A stretch of 64,000 nucleotides of DNA from Mesorhizobium sp. WSM4311 (GCF_002295115.1 NZ_NSFV01000002.1:646228-710227), one strand, 5' to 3'. Shown: positions 43,033-52,325, counted from the stretch's first letter. Numbers and translations: made by a program. Notes: a model not told the origin generated them from the sequence alone.

Positions 43033-43060
43033 GGAATAAACCGGCTCCCGCCAGCGTTAT
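43033..43060 (+). promoter_or_regulatory. Candidate ECF-sigma promoter
   Basis: GGAAT (43033-43037), a 17-base spacer, then CGTTAT (43055-43060). This is the GGAA(T/C)-N16/17-CGTT architecture of ECF-dependent promoters, placed 112 bases before the ECF sigma start, as expected for autoregulation. Confidence 0.65.
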
Positions 43061-43171
43061 CTCATTGCTTGGGTGACCGGGGCGGCGGACCGCTTCGCGC
43101 TGGCCGCTTGCGTCGCGCCGGGAAGGCGCGTTGAATCGGGATCAACAAGGGCGATTTCAGAACCAGCGGTC

Positions 43172-43690
43172 ATGGACGAAAAGAAGGCAGCAATCCTTGG
43201 CGAAATACCGCGCCTGCGCCGCTACGCACGCTCGCTATTGCGCGACCGGGATTCTGCCGACGACCTCGTCCAGGATTGCCTCGAGCGCGCACTCGTGCGG
43301 CTCGACAACTGGCAGACGGGAGAAAGCCCCAGGAGGTGGCTGTTTACGATCATGCATCATTTGTTCATCGACCAGATGCGCAAGGTGAACCGTCGCGGTG
43401 AAGCGGCGATGCTGCCCCTGGAAGCGGGCGAGGCGGTTGCCCAGCCGGCCGAGCAGTTGGACGGCATAGCCTCACGCGAGATCATCGACGCGCTGCAGGC
43501 GATCAGCCCCGATCGCCGCGCGGCCCTTGTGATGGTCGCCATCGAGGGTTTTTCCTATGCCGAGGCCGCCAACATGCTGGGCGTGCCCGCCGGCACGCTG
43601 ATGTCGCGCATTGCGCGCGGGCGTGAGGAACTGCGCGGTTTGCTGGATGACACGGCGCGTCGCCGCGCGATAAGGATCGTCGAGAAATGA
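43172..43690 (+). CDS. ECF-family RNA polymerase sigma factor
   Basis: A 172-residue alternative sigma factor with only regions 2 and 4. Region 2: PRLRRYARSLLRDRDSADDL then VQDCLERALVRLDNW, with the SADDLVQD box; region 4: ISPDRRAALVMVAIEGFSYA then EAANMLGVPAGTLMSRIARG. The ATG at 43172 was chosen over 43073 because the family begins there and the upstream DNA holds the promoter. Its TGA overlaps the next gene (ATGA), the cognate anti-sigma. Activating stimulus unknown. Confidence 0.93.
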   Translation: MDEKKAAILGEIPRLRRYARSLLRDRDSADDLVQDCLERALVRLDNWQTGESPRRWLFTIMHHLFIDQMRKVNRRGEAAMLPLEAGEAVAQPAEQLDGIASREIIDALQAISPDRRAALVMVAIEGFSYAEAANMLGVPAGTLMSRIARGREELRGLLDDTARRRAIRIVEK

Positions 43691-44478
43691 TCCGCCGCGA
43701 TTTTTCAGAACGTGACATCCATATGGCGCTCGACGGCGAACTGCCGGCCGACGAGCGCGCCGCCTATGATGCCTGGCTCGACGCCAATCCCGAGATGAAG
43801 GCCAGGAGCGCCCGCTTCACAGCCGACCGGGAGGCACTGCGCTCGGCCTTTGCCGGCGTGCTGGATGAACCTGTTCCCGCGCGCTTGCGCAAGGTGGTGC
43901 TCGGCGAAGCGCCGGTTAAGGCTGCGATGCCGCGCTCGCGCTGGTGGCTTGCGGCTGCCGCCGCGGTGCTTTTGGCCACGGGTGGATTTGGCGGCTACTT
44001 TGCCGGCATGGACGCCATCCAACAGGAGGATCCGGCGGAAGATCGGCTCGCCGAACAGGCGATTGCCGCCCATGTCATATACGCCGCCGAGAAGCGGCAT
44101 GCCGTGGAAGTGCCGGCCAGCGACAAGGATCATTTGCAGACCTGGCTGTCCAACCGGGTCGGGCTGAAGCTGGTGGCGCCGGACCTGACGGCGAACGGCT
44201 TCCAACTGGTTGGCGGCCGCTTGCTGCCGGCCGGCGACAGCAAGGCCGCGATGCTGCTCTACGAGGACGACAAGGGCGAACGCATATCCCTCTTCGTCAC
44301 CGCGGAATCGGTGGAGAATGCCAAGGGCACCTATGCTTCGGCGCAGGACGGCCCGCAGGCCGTCTACTGGCTGGACAAGGGCTATGGCTGCGCCGTCGTC
44401 GGCTCGCTGCCGCGCGAGCAATTGGCGGTCGTGGCCAAGAATGCCTATGGCCAGCTTCTGGCAGGCCTCGCAAGCTGA
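43687..44478 (+). CDS. Membrane anti-sigma factor
   Basis: A 263-residue regulator. The N-terminal 75 residues (DIHMALDGELPADERAAYDA, then WLDANPEMKARSARF) form the helical anti-sigma domain; one transmembrane helix follows (WWLAAAAAVLLATGGFGGYF, about 88-107), and the C-terminal 150 residues should be periplasmic. There is no Cys/His zinc motif, so it is not a ZAS redox sensor; a ligand or stress sensed outside the membrane is more likely. ATGA overlap with the sigma gene sets stoichiometry. The 207 bases after it hold no gene. Confidence 0.88.
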   Translation: MIRRDFSERDIHMALDGELPADERAAYDAWLDANPEMKARSARFTADREALRSAFAGVLDEPVPARLRKVVLGEAPVKAAMPRSRWWLAAAAAVLLATGGFGGYFAGMDAIQQEDPAEDRLAEQAIAAHVIYAAEKRHAVEVPASDKDHLQTWLSNRVGLKLVAPDLTANGFQLVGGRLLPAGDSKAAMLLYEDDKGERISLFVTAESVENAKGTYASAQDGPQAVYWLDKGYGCAVVGSLPREQLAVVAKNAYGQLLAGLAS

Positions 44479-44685
44479 GTTGGCCGCAATTGTTCGCAGC
44501 CGGTGGCCTATCAAAACAGCGATCCTGTTCAAAGCCCGCGAGCTTCCTTGCCTCGGCGGAAACTGTCACAATTCGGCCCTAATCAAGGAGCGATAGCGCT
44601 TGATGAATACCGGCGCTTCGGCTGGTGTTTGCGACGCTTTTGACCGGGGCCGTTTCCGCAACGCAATCGAGGTTTCGCGAGTCGC

Positions 44686-45792
44686 ATGCCTGCCGAGATC
44701 CGCACGGCCCGCGCGTCTGACGTCGATGATCTCGCCGCCATCGAGAAAGCCGTTTTTTCGAGCGATCGCATTTCCCGTCGCTCCTTTCGCCTGTTCATAG
44801 AGCGCGAGACCGCCGAGACGCTGGTCGCCGAGCTCGACGGCCGCGTCGCGGGCTACGCGATCGTGCTGTTTCGCAAGGGCAGTGGGGTGGCGCGGCTCTA
44901 TTCCATAGCCGTCGGCCCATTTTTCGGCGCGCTCGGCATCGGGCGCCAGCTTTTGACCGCGGCGGAGGAGGCGGCCTTCGGGCACGACCGCATGATGCTG
45001 CGTCTCGAAGTGCGCGAGGACAACGGCCGCGCCATCGGCATCTACGAGCAGGCCGGCTACCGCAAGATTGGCCGCGAGCCTGGCTATTACGAGGACGGCG
45101 CGACCGCGCTTCGTTATGAGAAAACCCTGCGCGGCGACCTTCCGGTCGCCACAAGGGTGCCGTTCTACCAGCAGACCTGCGAGTTCACCTGCGGCCCATG
45201 CTGCCTGATGATGGCGATGGCGAATTTCGATCGCGGCTTCGTGCCCGATCCGGTGATGGAAATCCGCCTCTGGCGCGAAGCCACGACCGTCTTCATGATG
45301 TCGGGTCCGGGCGGCTGCGAGCCATTCGGCCTGGCTGTCTCGGGTTATGAAAGCGGACTCGCGGCGGAGATCTTCGTTTCCTTCTACGGCGCGCTGTTCC
45401 TGCAATCGGTGCGCAGCGAGGACAAGCGCCGTGTGATGGAACTGGCCCAGGTCGACTTTCGCCGCCGCGCGGAACTTTACGGCATCCCGGTGAATTACCG
45501 CCCGTTCACCCTAGATGACATCAGAACCGCGATCGCCGCGGGAAAACTGGTGCTGGTGCTGATCAGCGGCTTCCTTATGTTCGGCAAGAAGGTGCCGCAC
45601 TGGGTGCTGGCCATCGGCGACGACGGCGACCATATTCTGATCCACGACCCCTGGGTCGAGGACGAAAGGCAGGAAACCATCCTTGATGCCGCCAACATTC
45701 CCGTGCCCTACGGCATCTTCATGAACATGGCGCAGTTCGGCCGCGACGGACTGCGTGCCGCCATCACCTTGGGGAAGCGCGACACACAATGA
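44686..45792 (+). CDS. GNAT acetyltransferase fused to a C39-like peptidase
   Basis: A 368-residue two-domain protein. Residues 1-145 are a RimI-like GNAT domain (ARLYSIAVGPFFGALGIGRQ, the acetyl-CoA loop; YEQAGYRKIGREPGYY). Residues about 155-355 are a papain-fold C39-type peptidase: YQQTCEFTCGPCCLMMAM with C169 as likely nucleophile, PHWVLAI with H305, and IHDPW with D321. No signal peptide or membrane span, so it acts in the cytoplasm. Its stop overlaps the ATP-grasp gene (ATGA). Related gene pairs have been predicted in comparative genomics to make or process peptide amide bonds; the substrate is unknown. Confidence 0.9.
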   Translation: MPAEIRTARASDVDDLAAIEKAVFSSDRISRRSFRLFIERETAETLVAELDGRVAGYAIVLFRKGSGVARLYSIAVGPFFGALGIGRQLLTAAEEAAFGHDRMMLRLEVREDNGRAIGIYEQAGYRKIGREPGYYEDGATALRYEKTLRGDLPVATRVPFYQQTCEFTCGPCCLMMAMANFDRGFVPDPVMEIRLWREATTVFMMSGPGGCEPFGLAVSGYESGLAAEIFVSFYGALFLQSVRSEDKRRVMELAQVDFRRRAELYGIPVNYRPFTLDDIRTAIAAGKLVLVLISGFLMFGKKVPHWVLAIGDDGDHILIHDPWVEDERQETILDAANIPVPYGIFMNMAQFGRDGLRAAITLGKRDTQ

Positions 45793-47252
45793 CCTGGGTC
45801 ATCCTTACCGGCCGGCAGAGCGATCTCGACCAGGTGGCGACACCGCACAAGATCATCACCAATCGCGACTATCTCGCGCATCCGTCGCTGTTCCGCGGCC
45901 AGCGGCCGAAGGTCATCAACCTGTCGAACAATTACGGCTACCAGAGCCGCGGCTACTATGCCTCGCTGCTGGCGAGTTCACGCGGCCACAAGGTCATTCC
46001 GACCGTCGAGACGATGATCGACCTGTCCGAACGCAAGCTCTACGAACATGCGCTGCCGGAACTGGAACTGGCGCTCAACAAATGCCGCAAGGACCTCGGC
46101 GGCGCCTTTCCGGCCAAGGTGTGCATCTTCTTCGGTATCGGCCCGTCGAAAGTCTGGGACCGCTTCTCCAAGCTCCTTTTCGACTGGTTCCGGGCGCCGG
46201 CACTCGAGGTCCACATCAAGGACAGCGCCGAATGGGCCTCGATTCGCAAGATCGGCTTCCATCCGCTGGCGCGCATGACCGAGGATGAGGAAAAAAGTTT
46301 CATCCAATGCCTGGAGACCTACACCAACCGCGAATGGCGCGACACCAAGGGGCGCACGCCGGCGCGCTACACCTTCGCCACGCTGGTCGATCCGCACGAG
46401 GAACTGCCGCCGTCGGAAATCTCGTCGCTGCGCTACTGGGCCAAGATCGCCGAAAAGATGGGCGTCGAAATCGAGCCCATCACCAGGAAGGACCTTGCCA
46501 AGCTCGCGAACTATGATGCACTGTTCATCCGCGAGACCACCTCGATCTCCAACCACACCTATCGTTTCGCCCGCCGCGCCCAGCAGGAAGGCATGCCCGT
46601 CATCGACGATCCGCTGTCGATGATCCGCTGCACCAACAAGGTCTATCTCAACGAGCTGATGGCCTACAACAAGGTGCCGGTGCCGCCGACCGTGATGATC
46701 GCCGGCACCTCCGACTTCGAACTGGCCGCACAGACGCTGGGCTTCCCGCTGGTGCTGAAGATCCCGGATTCGTCCTTCTCGCGCGGCGTCAAAAAATGCG
46801 AGAATCTCGAGGAACTGACACGGCTTGCGACCGAGTGGCTGGAGGATTCCGACCTTCTCATCGCGCAGAAATTCATTCCGACCGAATATGACTGGCGCGT
46901 CGGCGTGCTCGGCGGCCAGCCGCTGTTTGCCGTGCACTATCTGATGGCCAAGAAGCACTGGCAGATCGTCAATCACAAGGCCAATGGCAAGCCCGACCAG
47001 GGCGGCATCAAGACCTTCACGCTGAAGGAGACGCCGGCCCATGTCGTCGAGACGGCGGTCAAGGCGGCGCGCTGCATCGGCGACGGCCTCTACGGCGTCG
47101 ACCTCAAGGAGACCAAGGACGGCGTCTTCGTCATCGAGGTCAACGACAACCCAAATCTCGACCATGGCTGGGAGGATTCCGGCGAGAAGGACGAGGTTTG
47201 GGTGCGGCTGACGCAGTGGTTCCTGGAGCGCCTCGACCGGCCGGGGCGGTAA
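45789..47252 (+). CDS. RimK-like ATP-grasp ligase with RLAN-type N-terminal domain
   Basis: A 487-residue ligase. The first 180 or so residues (WVILTGRQSDLDQVATPHKI near the start, KVINLSNNYGYQSRGYYASL near 40) are the RimK-like N-terminal domain of this subgroup. The ATP-grasp part follows: KVPVPPTVMIAGTSDFELAA near 295, FPLVLKIPDSSFSRGVKKCE near 318 and FVIEVNDNPNLDHGWED near 450, with the Glu/Asn metal ligands. Members form amide bonds between a carboxylate and an amine, often adding residues to peptides. It overlaps the GNAT-C39 gene by 4 bases and is followed by a DUF3303 gene. Not ribosomal RimK itself: length and N-terminus differ. Confidence 0.88.
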   Translation: MTWVILTGRQSDLDQVATPHKIITNRDYLAHPSLFRGQRPKVINLSNNYGYQSRGYYASLLASSRGHKVIPTVETMIDLSERKLYEHALPELELALNKCRKDLGGAFPAKVCIFFGIGPSKVWDRFSKLLFDWFRAPALEVHIKDSAEWASIRKIGFHPLARMTEDEEKSFIQCLETYTNREWRDTKGRTPARYTFATLVDPHEELPPSEISSLRYWAKIAEKMGVEIEPITRKDLAKLANYDALFIRETTSISNHTYRFARRAQQEGMPVIDDPLSMIRCTNKVYLNELMAYNKVPVPPTVMIAGTSDFELAAQTLGFPLVLKIPDSSFSRGVKKCENLEELTRLATEWLEDSDLLIAQKFIPTEYDWRVGVLGGQPLFAVHYLMAKKHWQIVNHKANGKPDQGGIKTFTLKETPAHVVETAVKAARCIGDGLYGVDLKETKDGVFVIEVNDNPNLDHGWEDSGEKDEVWVRLTQWFLERLDRPGR

Positions 47253-47272
47253 CGGTCAACCAAGGGGAAGAC

Positions 47273-47545
47273 ATGCAGTTCATCGTGATCGAGGATTTCA
47301 CCGGCTGCGACCGCAAGGATATCTACCGCCGCTTCCGCGATCGGGGCCGCCTGAAGCCGGAGGAGCTTGTCGTGCACCACAGCTGGATCGCCGCGGATAT
47401 GAGCCGCTGCTTCCTGCTGGTGGAGACGGACGACGTCACGCTGCTGCAGCGCTGGGTCATCGAATGGGCTGATCTGGTCGAGTTCGAGATTGTTCCGGTG
47501 GCGACGAACAAGGATCTAGTGGCGGCCTTGGGCGGGCACCTCTGA
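47273..47545 (+). CDS. DUF3303-like small protein
   Basis: A 90-residue protein, MQFIVIEDFTGCDRKDIYRR then FRDRGRLKPEELVVHHSWIA. The short alpha/beta ferredoxin-like layout and the HHSW and CFLLVETDD segments fit DUF3303. No catalytic residues are obvious; such domains may bind small ligands. It starts 20 bases after the ATP-grasp gene behind AGGGGAAG and appears to be the third gene of the cassette. Convergent with LysR. Confidence 0.8.
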   Translation: MQFIVIEDFTGCDRKDIYRRFRDRGRLKPEELVVHHSWIAADMSRCFLLVETDDVTLLQRWVIEWADLVEFEIVPVATNKDLVAALGGHL

Positions 47546-47557
47546 CCAAAGGACGGG

Positions 47558-48469
47558 TCAGCGGAGCGCCGGCGAGCCCACAGCGCGCCGACATTCCTCT
47601 ATCAGCCAATCGCGGAACGCCGCCACGACATCGCGCCTGGCGCTGCGCTCCGGAATGGTCAGGCAATAGGGCTGGCGCAGCGCGATCGCCCTGGCGGCGG
47701 GTCGGACCAGCCTGCCGTCCTCCACCGCTTCGGCACAATAGACCCCTTGCGCCAGTGCCACGCCCAGCCCCGAAATGGCGAGGTCGAGGGCGGCGCGCGA
47801 CGAGTTGGCCGACAGGCCCCGCTGCGCCGCCCGTCCGGGCTGGGCACCTTCAGCCTCGAACCAGTTGCGCCAGGACGGAAACGAGGCGCCGGTCGGTCCC
47901 CAGTCGGTGTGGATCAGCGGCAACCCGGCGAGTGCCTCCGCCTTGATCGCGCTGGCAAGCCCCGGTGCGCAGACCGGATAGACGGCGTCCCGGGTGATGT
48001 CCTCGGTCGGGTGCTCGCGATAGTGCAGACCGTAGGAGAGCCTGATGTCGATCAGTTCACGGTCGAACGGCACCGGGTCGTCGTCGCCGCGCAGCGAGAT
48101 GTCGGCGGCACCGTGGCTGGCGACGAAGCCCGCCAGACGCTGGGAAAGCCAACCCATGGCCATCGAAGGCGGCACCGATACCACCAGGCGCGGGCGGAAG
48201 GCATCGCCGCCCAATTCGCGCGAGACACTGCCGATTTCCTGGAAGGCCATGGTCAACCGTGGCAGCATTTCCACGCCGGCCTCGGTGAGCACAACCTTGC
48301 GGTTGACCCGATGAAACAGCTTGCGCCCCATCTGTTCCTCGACGGTGCGGATAAGCTGGCTGACGGCGGCGGCCGAGACCGAAAGCTCTTCCGCTGCCGC
48401 GGCGAAGCTGCCCGTGCGCGCCGCGGCCTCGAAAGCCTGGAGTCCTTTGAGCGATGGAGATGTGACCAT
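47558..48469 (-). CDS. LysR-type regulator (GcvA-like)
   Basis: A 303-residue regulator. The winged HTH is SLKGLQAFEAAARTGSFAAA then AEELSVSAAAVSQLIRTVEE; the substrate-binding domain has FRPRLVVSVPPSMAMGWLSQ and IRLSYGLHYREHPTEDI, close to the GcvA subgroup. It is divergent from the interrupted desaturase gene with 113 bases between, so it probably regulates, or once regulated, that gene. Small co-inducer unknown. Confidence 0.92.
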   Translation of the reverse strand: MVTSPSLKGLQAFEAAARTGSFAAAAEELSVSAAAVSQLIRTVEEQMGRKLFHRVNRKVVLTEAGVEMLPRLTMAFQEIGSVSRELGGDAFRPRLVVSVPPSMAMGWLSQRLAGFVASHGAADISLRGDDDPVPFDRELIDIRLSYGLHYREHPTEDITRDAVYPVCAPGLASAIKAEALAGLPLIHTDWGPTGASFPSWRNWFEAEGAQPGRAAQRGLSANSSRAALDLAISGLGVALAQGVYCAEAVEDGRLVRPAARAIALRQPYCLTIPERSARRDVVAAFRDWLIEECRRAVGSPALR

Positions 48470-48582
48470 GATCGCCAGATAGATAAGGTGAGCTTATCCA
48501 AATCGCAGGAATCGTCGTTTTTGGAAAGCTTTTTCACCGCCTAGAGTGGGCCTTGTCAAATCGCCAGCCTGGATCGAAACCG

Positions 48583-49473
48583 ATGGACCATCGCGACATC
48601 ATCGCGTCACTTACCCCGGAAGAGCGCGGTCGTCTGACCGCCAAGTCCAACGCTGCGGGTCTCGTTCAGCTCGGCGCCCATTGGGGGGCGATTGTGATCA
48701 TTGGATCGCTGATCGCCGCGAAAGTACCATTCTGGCCACTGCTGATGCTGCCGCAAGGCATACTGATCGTCTTCCTGTTCGCGCTGCTGCATGAGACGGT
48801 TCATCGCACGGCCTTCGACACGCAGTGGCTGAACGATCTCGTGGCGCGGGTGTGCAGCCTGGCGCTGGCGCTGCCGGCCGACTGGTTCCGCTATTTCCAT
48901 TTCGCCCATCACCGCTTCACCCAGGACCCCGAAAACGATCCGGAGCTGGCCTTTCCCAAGCCGGAAACGCTAAGACAGTATCTCGTGCATGTTTCCGGCA
49001 TCCCGCTGTGGTGGGGCCATCTCAAGACGCTCTACGCCAATGCGGTTGGCGGCAGCTAGGAAAGCTATGTGCCGCCGAAAGGCCGGCCCAAGGTGCGGGC
49101 CGAAGCGCGCGCCATGATTGCTTTCTACGCGGTCGTCCTTCTGCTTGCCGTCTATTTCCGGCTCTCCGTGCTTTTCTATGTCTGGATCATTCCCGCTCTA
49201 CTGGGGCAGCCGTTTCTGCGCCTCTATCTGCTGGCCGAGCACGGCCGCTGTCCGTTCGTGGCCAACATGCTGGAGAATACGAGAACCACGCTGACCAACT
49301 GGCTGGTGCGCAAGCTCGCCTGGAACATGCCGTTCCATGCCGAGCATCACGCCTATCCCGGCGTGCCGTTTCACCAATTGCCGCAGTTTCACGCGCTGAT
49401 CGAGCGGCATCTGAAGGTGGTCGAGCCGGGCTATGTCAGCTTCCACGAGAAATATATCGAAACGCTGAATTGA
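48583..49473 (+). pseudogene. Fatty-acid desaturase family gene interrupted by one in-frame TAG
   Basis: The frame runs 297 codons with a single TAG at 49057-49059 after 158 residues. Both parts are in the same frame and together contain the three His boxes: HETVH in LLHETVHRTAF, HFAHHRFTQ and HAEHHAYPG. These bind the di-iron centre of membrane desaturases and hydroxylases. Around the stop the text is NAVGGS-stop-ESYVPPKGRP. Nothing else is broken, so the change is recent, an error of sequencing, or a rare amber read-through. As read, the first part alone lacks the third His box and would be inactive. An alternative ATG is at 48553. Confidence 0.85.
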
Positions 49474-49482
49474 CCGATGCCA

Positions 49483-51657
49483 TCAGCCGGTCTGGCTGTG
49501 TAGCGCACGCGCCTTCAACAGACGCTGGATGTCCGCTGCCTTCGACGGCACGCCGATCAGATAGCCTTGCGCCTCTTCACAGCCATTGTCGCGCAGCATG
49601 TCGAGTTGTACCTCGGTCTCGACGCCCTCGGCGGTGACGACAATACCAAGCTCGTTGCCGAGGCCGATAATGGTGCGGACGATCGCCGCCGTGTCGCGAT
49701 TGCCCATATCGCGGATGAAGGAGCGGTCGATCTTGATCTTGTCGACCGGGAAACGCCTGAGATAGCCGAGCGAGGAATAGCCGGTGCCGAAATCATCCAG
49801 CGCGATGCGGATGCCGAGATCGCGCAACTGCCGCAGCGTCTTCAGCACGGCCTTGCTCTCGTCCATCAGCACGGTTTCGGTGATTTCCAGCTCCAGCTGT
49901 CCGGCCGGCACCCCGGAAAAGGCCAGGGCCGAGATGACGCTGCGGGCAAACCCGCCGCTTTTGAGCTGCACGGCCGAGACGTTGACCGCGATGCGCAGGC
50001 CGGGAGGCCAGCTGGCCGCCGCTGCGCAGGCCTTCCTCAGCGCCCACTCGCCGAGCGGCACGATCAGTCCGGTCTCTTCGGCGACGGGAATGAACGCGTC
50101 TGGCGCGACCGTGCCGCGCGTCGGGGAATGCCAGCGCATCAAGGCCTCCGCGCCGATGATCTCGCCGGAGGCGATGTTCATGATGGGCTGGAAATCGAGA
50201 TCGAACTCCTGGCGCGGCAGCGCCGCGTCGAGGTCGACCTCGAGCGCCCGCCGGGCCTGCACGATGGCATCCATCGCGGGCTCGAAGAAGCGATAGAGGT
50301 TTCTCCCTTCGCTCTTGGCCCGATAGAGCGCCGTATCGGCGTTTTTCAGCAGCGTATCGGCGTCCTTGCCATCTTCAGGGAAAACGGCGATGCCGAGGCT
50401 GATGCCGATATGCATATCCCGGCTCTTGTCGCGAAACGGTTTTGCGATGGCCTCGACGATGCGCTTCGCCAGTTTTTCAGCGTCGGCGATGCCCCTCGAG
50501 TTGAACTGCATGACGACGAACTCGTCGCCGCCGAAGCGGGCGACCACGTCTGTTTCATTGCGCAGGCAACGCTGCAGCCTCTCGGCGACGCTTTTCAGGA
50601 GCCAGTCGCCGGCGGGATGTCCCCAGGTGTCGTTGATCGCCTTGAAGCGGTCGAGATCGAGCGAGAAGATTGCCAACGGCGGTGCCGCCGCATCCTCCAA
50701 CGCCACGTCGAGCCGTTCGCGGAACATCGAGCGATTGGGCAGTCCGGTCAGCGTGTCGTGATGCGCAAGATGGATCATGCGCTCTTCGGTGCGTCGACGT
50801 TCGGTGACGTCGTCGAAGGTCACCACCCAGCCGCCGCCACTCATCGGCTGGCGCGTGACCAGGATCGTCCTGCCGTCGGTTAGATAACGATAGGCCTCGT
50901 GCATTTTTGCCGCTTTCAGGCAGGCTTCGGTCTTGGCGACTTCGCTGTCGACGTCGATCTTCTGGTAGATGCCGAGCTCCAGCAGCTTTTCGAGCGCGTC
51001 GCGATGCGTCGTCCCAAGCGGAAAGTCCGCCGCGGTGGCGTTGTAGAGCTCTAGAAAGCGCCGGTTGCGTACGATCATCTTGCCGTCGGCGTCGTACATC
51101 AGCAGGCCTTGCGACATGTTGGCGAGTGCCGCGTCGAAACGGCGATGCTGCTCCTTGAGATCCTGCTCGGCGCGCCGCTGTTCGGTGATGTCCTCGTAGA
51201 TCGAGACCCAACCGCCGAGGGCCAGCGGGCGGTGCGAGATGTTGATGATGCGACCGTCCGACAGCGTTTCTTCGTAGGTCGAGGGTTTCGCCTGGTCGAT
51301 ATAGGGTTTGCGGATGGCATAGAGCTCGTCGGCGCTTTGCGAGGCGATGCCGATGTCGACACTGTGCCGCAGGATGTCGATGAAGCGGATGCCCGGTCGT
51401 ACCAGCTTGGCGTCGAGGCAGAAGATGTCGATGTAGTTGCCGTTGCAGATGATCATGCGTTCGTCGGCATCGAACATGCACAAACCGTGCGACATGTTCT
51501 CGACAGCGGCGGAAAAGCGCTCGTTCTGTTCGCGCAACTCGTCTTCCATGTGGCGAGAGCGCTCCACGCCTTCGGCTGCCCGCTCCGGGACGATCGAACC
51601 ATCCTTGACATCCACGACGGGCATGAGGCGCGCCTGCGGTGCGTGATCGAACACCAC
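49483..51657 (-). CDS. PAS-PAS-GGDEF-EAL cyclic-di-GMP enzyme
   Basis: A 724-residue protein with no clear transmembrane helix. Two PAS-7-like sensors come first: ENMSHGLCMFDADERMIICN near 53 and ALANMSQGLLMYDADGKMIV near 178. A GGDEF domain follows (HHDTLTGLPNRSMFRERLD near 300, ARFGGDEFVVMQ near 370) and then an EAL domain (IGAEALMRWHSPTRG near 503, ALDDFGTGYSSLGYLRRFPV near 618, GVETEVQLDML near 684). Both the GGDEF active site and the EAL motif are intact, so it could make or degrade c-di-GMP. The start is GTG 51657; ATG at residue 12 is an alternative. The last residues nearly meet the desaturase end. Confidence 0.93.
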   Translation of the reverse strand: MVFDHAPQARLMPVVDVKDGSIVPERAAEGVERSRHMEDELREQNERFSAAVENMSHGLCMFDADERMIICNGNYIDIFCLDAKLVRPGIRFIDILRHSVDIGIASQSADELYAIRKPYIDQAKPSTYEETLSDGRIINISHRPLALGGWVSIYEDITEQRRAEQDLKEQHRRFDAALANMSQGLLMYDADGKMIVRNRRFLELYNATAADFPLGTTHRDALEKLLELGIYQKIDVDSEVAKTEACLKAAKMHEAYRYLTDGRTILVTRQPMSGGGWVVTFDDVTERRRTEERMIHLAHHDTLTGLPNRSMFRERLDVALEDAAAPPLAIFSLDLDRFKAINDTWGHPAGDWLLKSVAERLQRCLRNETDVVARFGGDEFVVMQFNSRGIADAEKLAKRIVEAIAKPFRDKSRDMHIGISLGIAVFPEDGKDADTLLKNADTALYRAKSEGRNLYRFFEPAMDAIVQARRALEVDLDAALPRQEFDLDFQPIMNIASGEIIGAEALMRWHSPTRGTVAPDAFIPVAEETGLIVPLGEWALRKACAAAASWPPGLRIAVNVSAVQLKSGGFARSVISALAFSGVPAGQLELEITETVLMDESKAVLKTLRQLRDLGIRIALDDFGTGYSSLGYLRRFPVDKIKIDRSFIRDMGNRDTAAIVRTIIGLGNELGIVVTAEGVETEVQLDMLRDNGCEEAQGYLIGVPSKAADIQRLLKARALHSQTG

Positions 51658-51689
51658 ACTGTTGCCGTTTCCGGTTAATTTAGCGTTCT

Positions 51690-52325
51690 CTACCCTACCG
51701 CCGATGTCGCAACTGGATGCCGCGACTTCTCAAGCGCCGAAAACCGCTTCAGGAAGGCATCCTGCGCCCAAGTCACCGAGCGTGGTGTGAAATCGAAGCG
51801 CTCGGCGGAGAAACCGCGCGGACGGCCGAAGAATTCGGTCGCTTCGGCGGTCGAGAAGCCCGCAAGCAGCGTTGCCTCGAAATAGGCGGCGATCTGGTCG
51901 GCGCGCTTGATGTCCCTGCGCACCGCCGCGGCCGGTTCGGGAGGCAGCGAGAAGCGCTGATGGATGGCGCGCTGCAGGCGCAATTCGCAGTCCTTGTAGC
52001 TGCCGCCCATCACCGACTTGAACGGCGAGATCATGTCACCGATGACATATTCAGGTGCGTCGTGCAGCAGCGCGGCGAGCCGGTCGGTGGCAGAAGCCTG
52101 AGGCACCAGATTATTGAACAGGGCTTCGACCAGCAGCGAGTGCTGGGCGACCGAAAACGCATGCTCGCCGCTGGTCTGGCCGTTCCAGCGGGCGACGCGG
52201 GCGAGCCCATGGGCAATGTCGGAAATCTCGATGTCGAGCGGCGAGGGGTCGAGCAGGTCGAGCCGGCGGCCGGACAGCATGCGCTGCCAGGCGCGTGGCG
52301 GCGCCCCGGTGCGGTCCGCCGCCAT
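51690..52325 (-). CDS. HD-domain phosphohydrolase (YfbR-like)
   Basis: A 211-residue metal-dependent phosphohydrolase. WNGQTSGEHAFSVAQHSLLV holds the first His, LAALLHDAPEYVIGDMISPF the HD pair, and a later Asp is in IKRADQIAAYFEATLLAGF. YfbR-type members are 5'-deoxynucleotidases; the present protein is in the same size class, but the substrate is unproven. Its ATG overlaps the ygfZ stop (ATGA at 52322-52325 in the minus strand), so the two are translationally coupled. Confidence 0.87.
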   Translation of the reverse strand: MAADRTGAPPRAWQRMLSGRRLDLLDPSPLDIEISDIAHGLARVARWNGQTSGEHAFSVAQHSLLVEALFNNLVPQASATDRLAALLHDAPEYVIGDMISPFKSVMGGSYKDCELRLQRAIHQRFSLPPEPAAAVRRDIKRADQIAAYFEATLLAGFSTAEATEFFGRPRGFSAERFDFTPRSVTWAQDAFLKRFSALEKSRHPVATSAVG

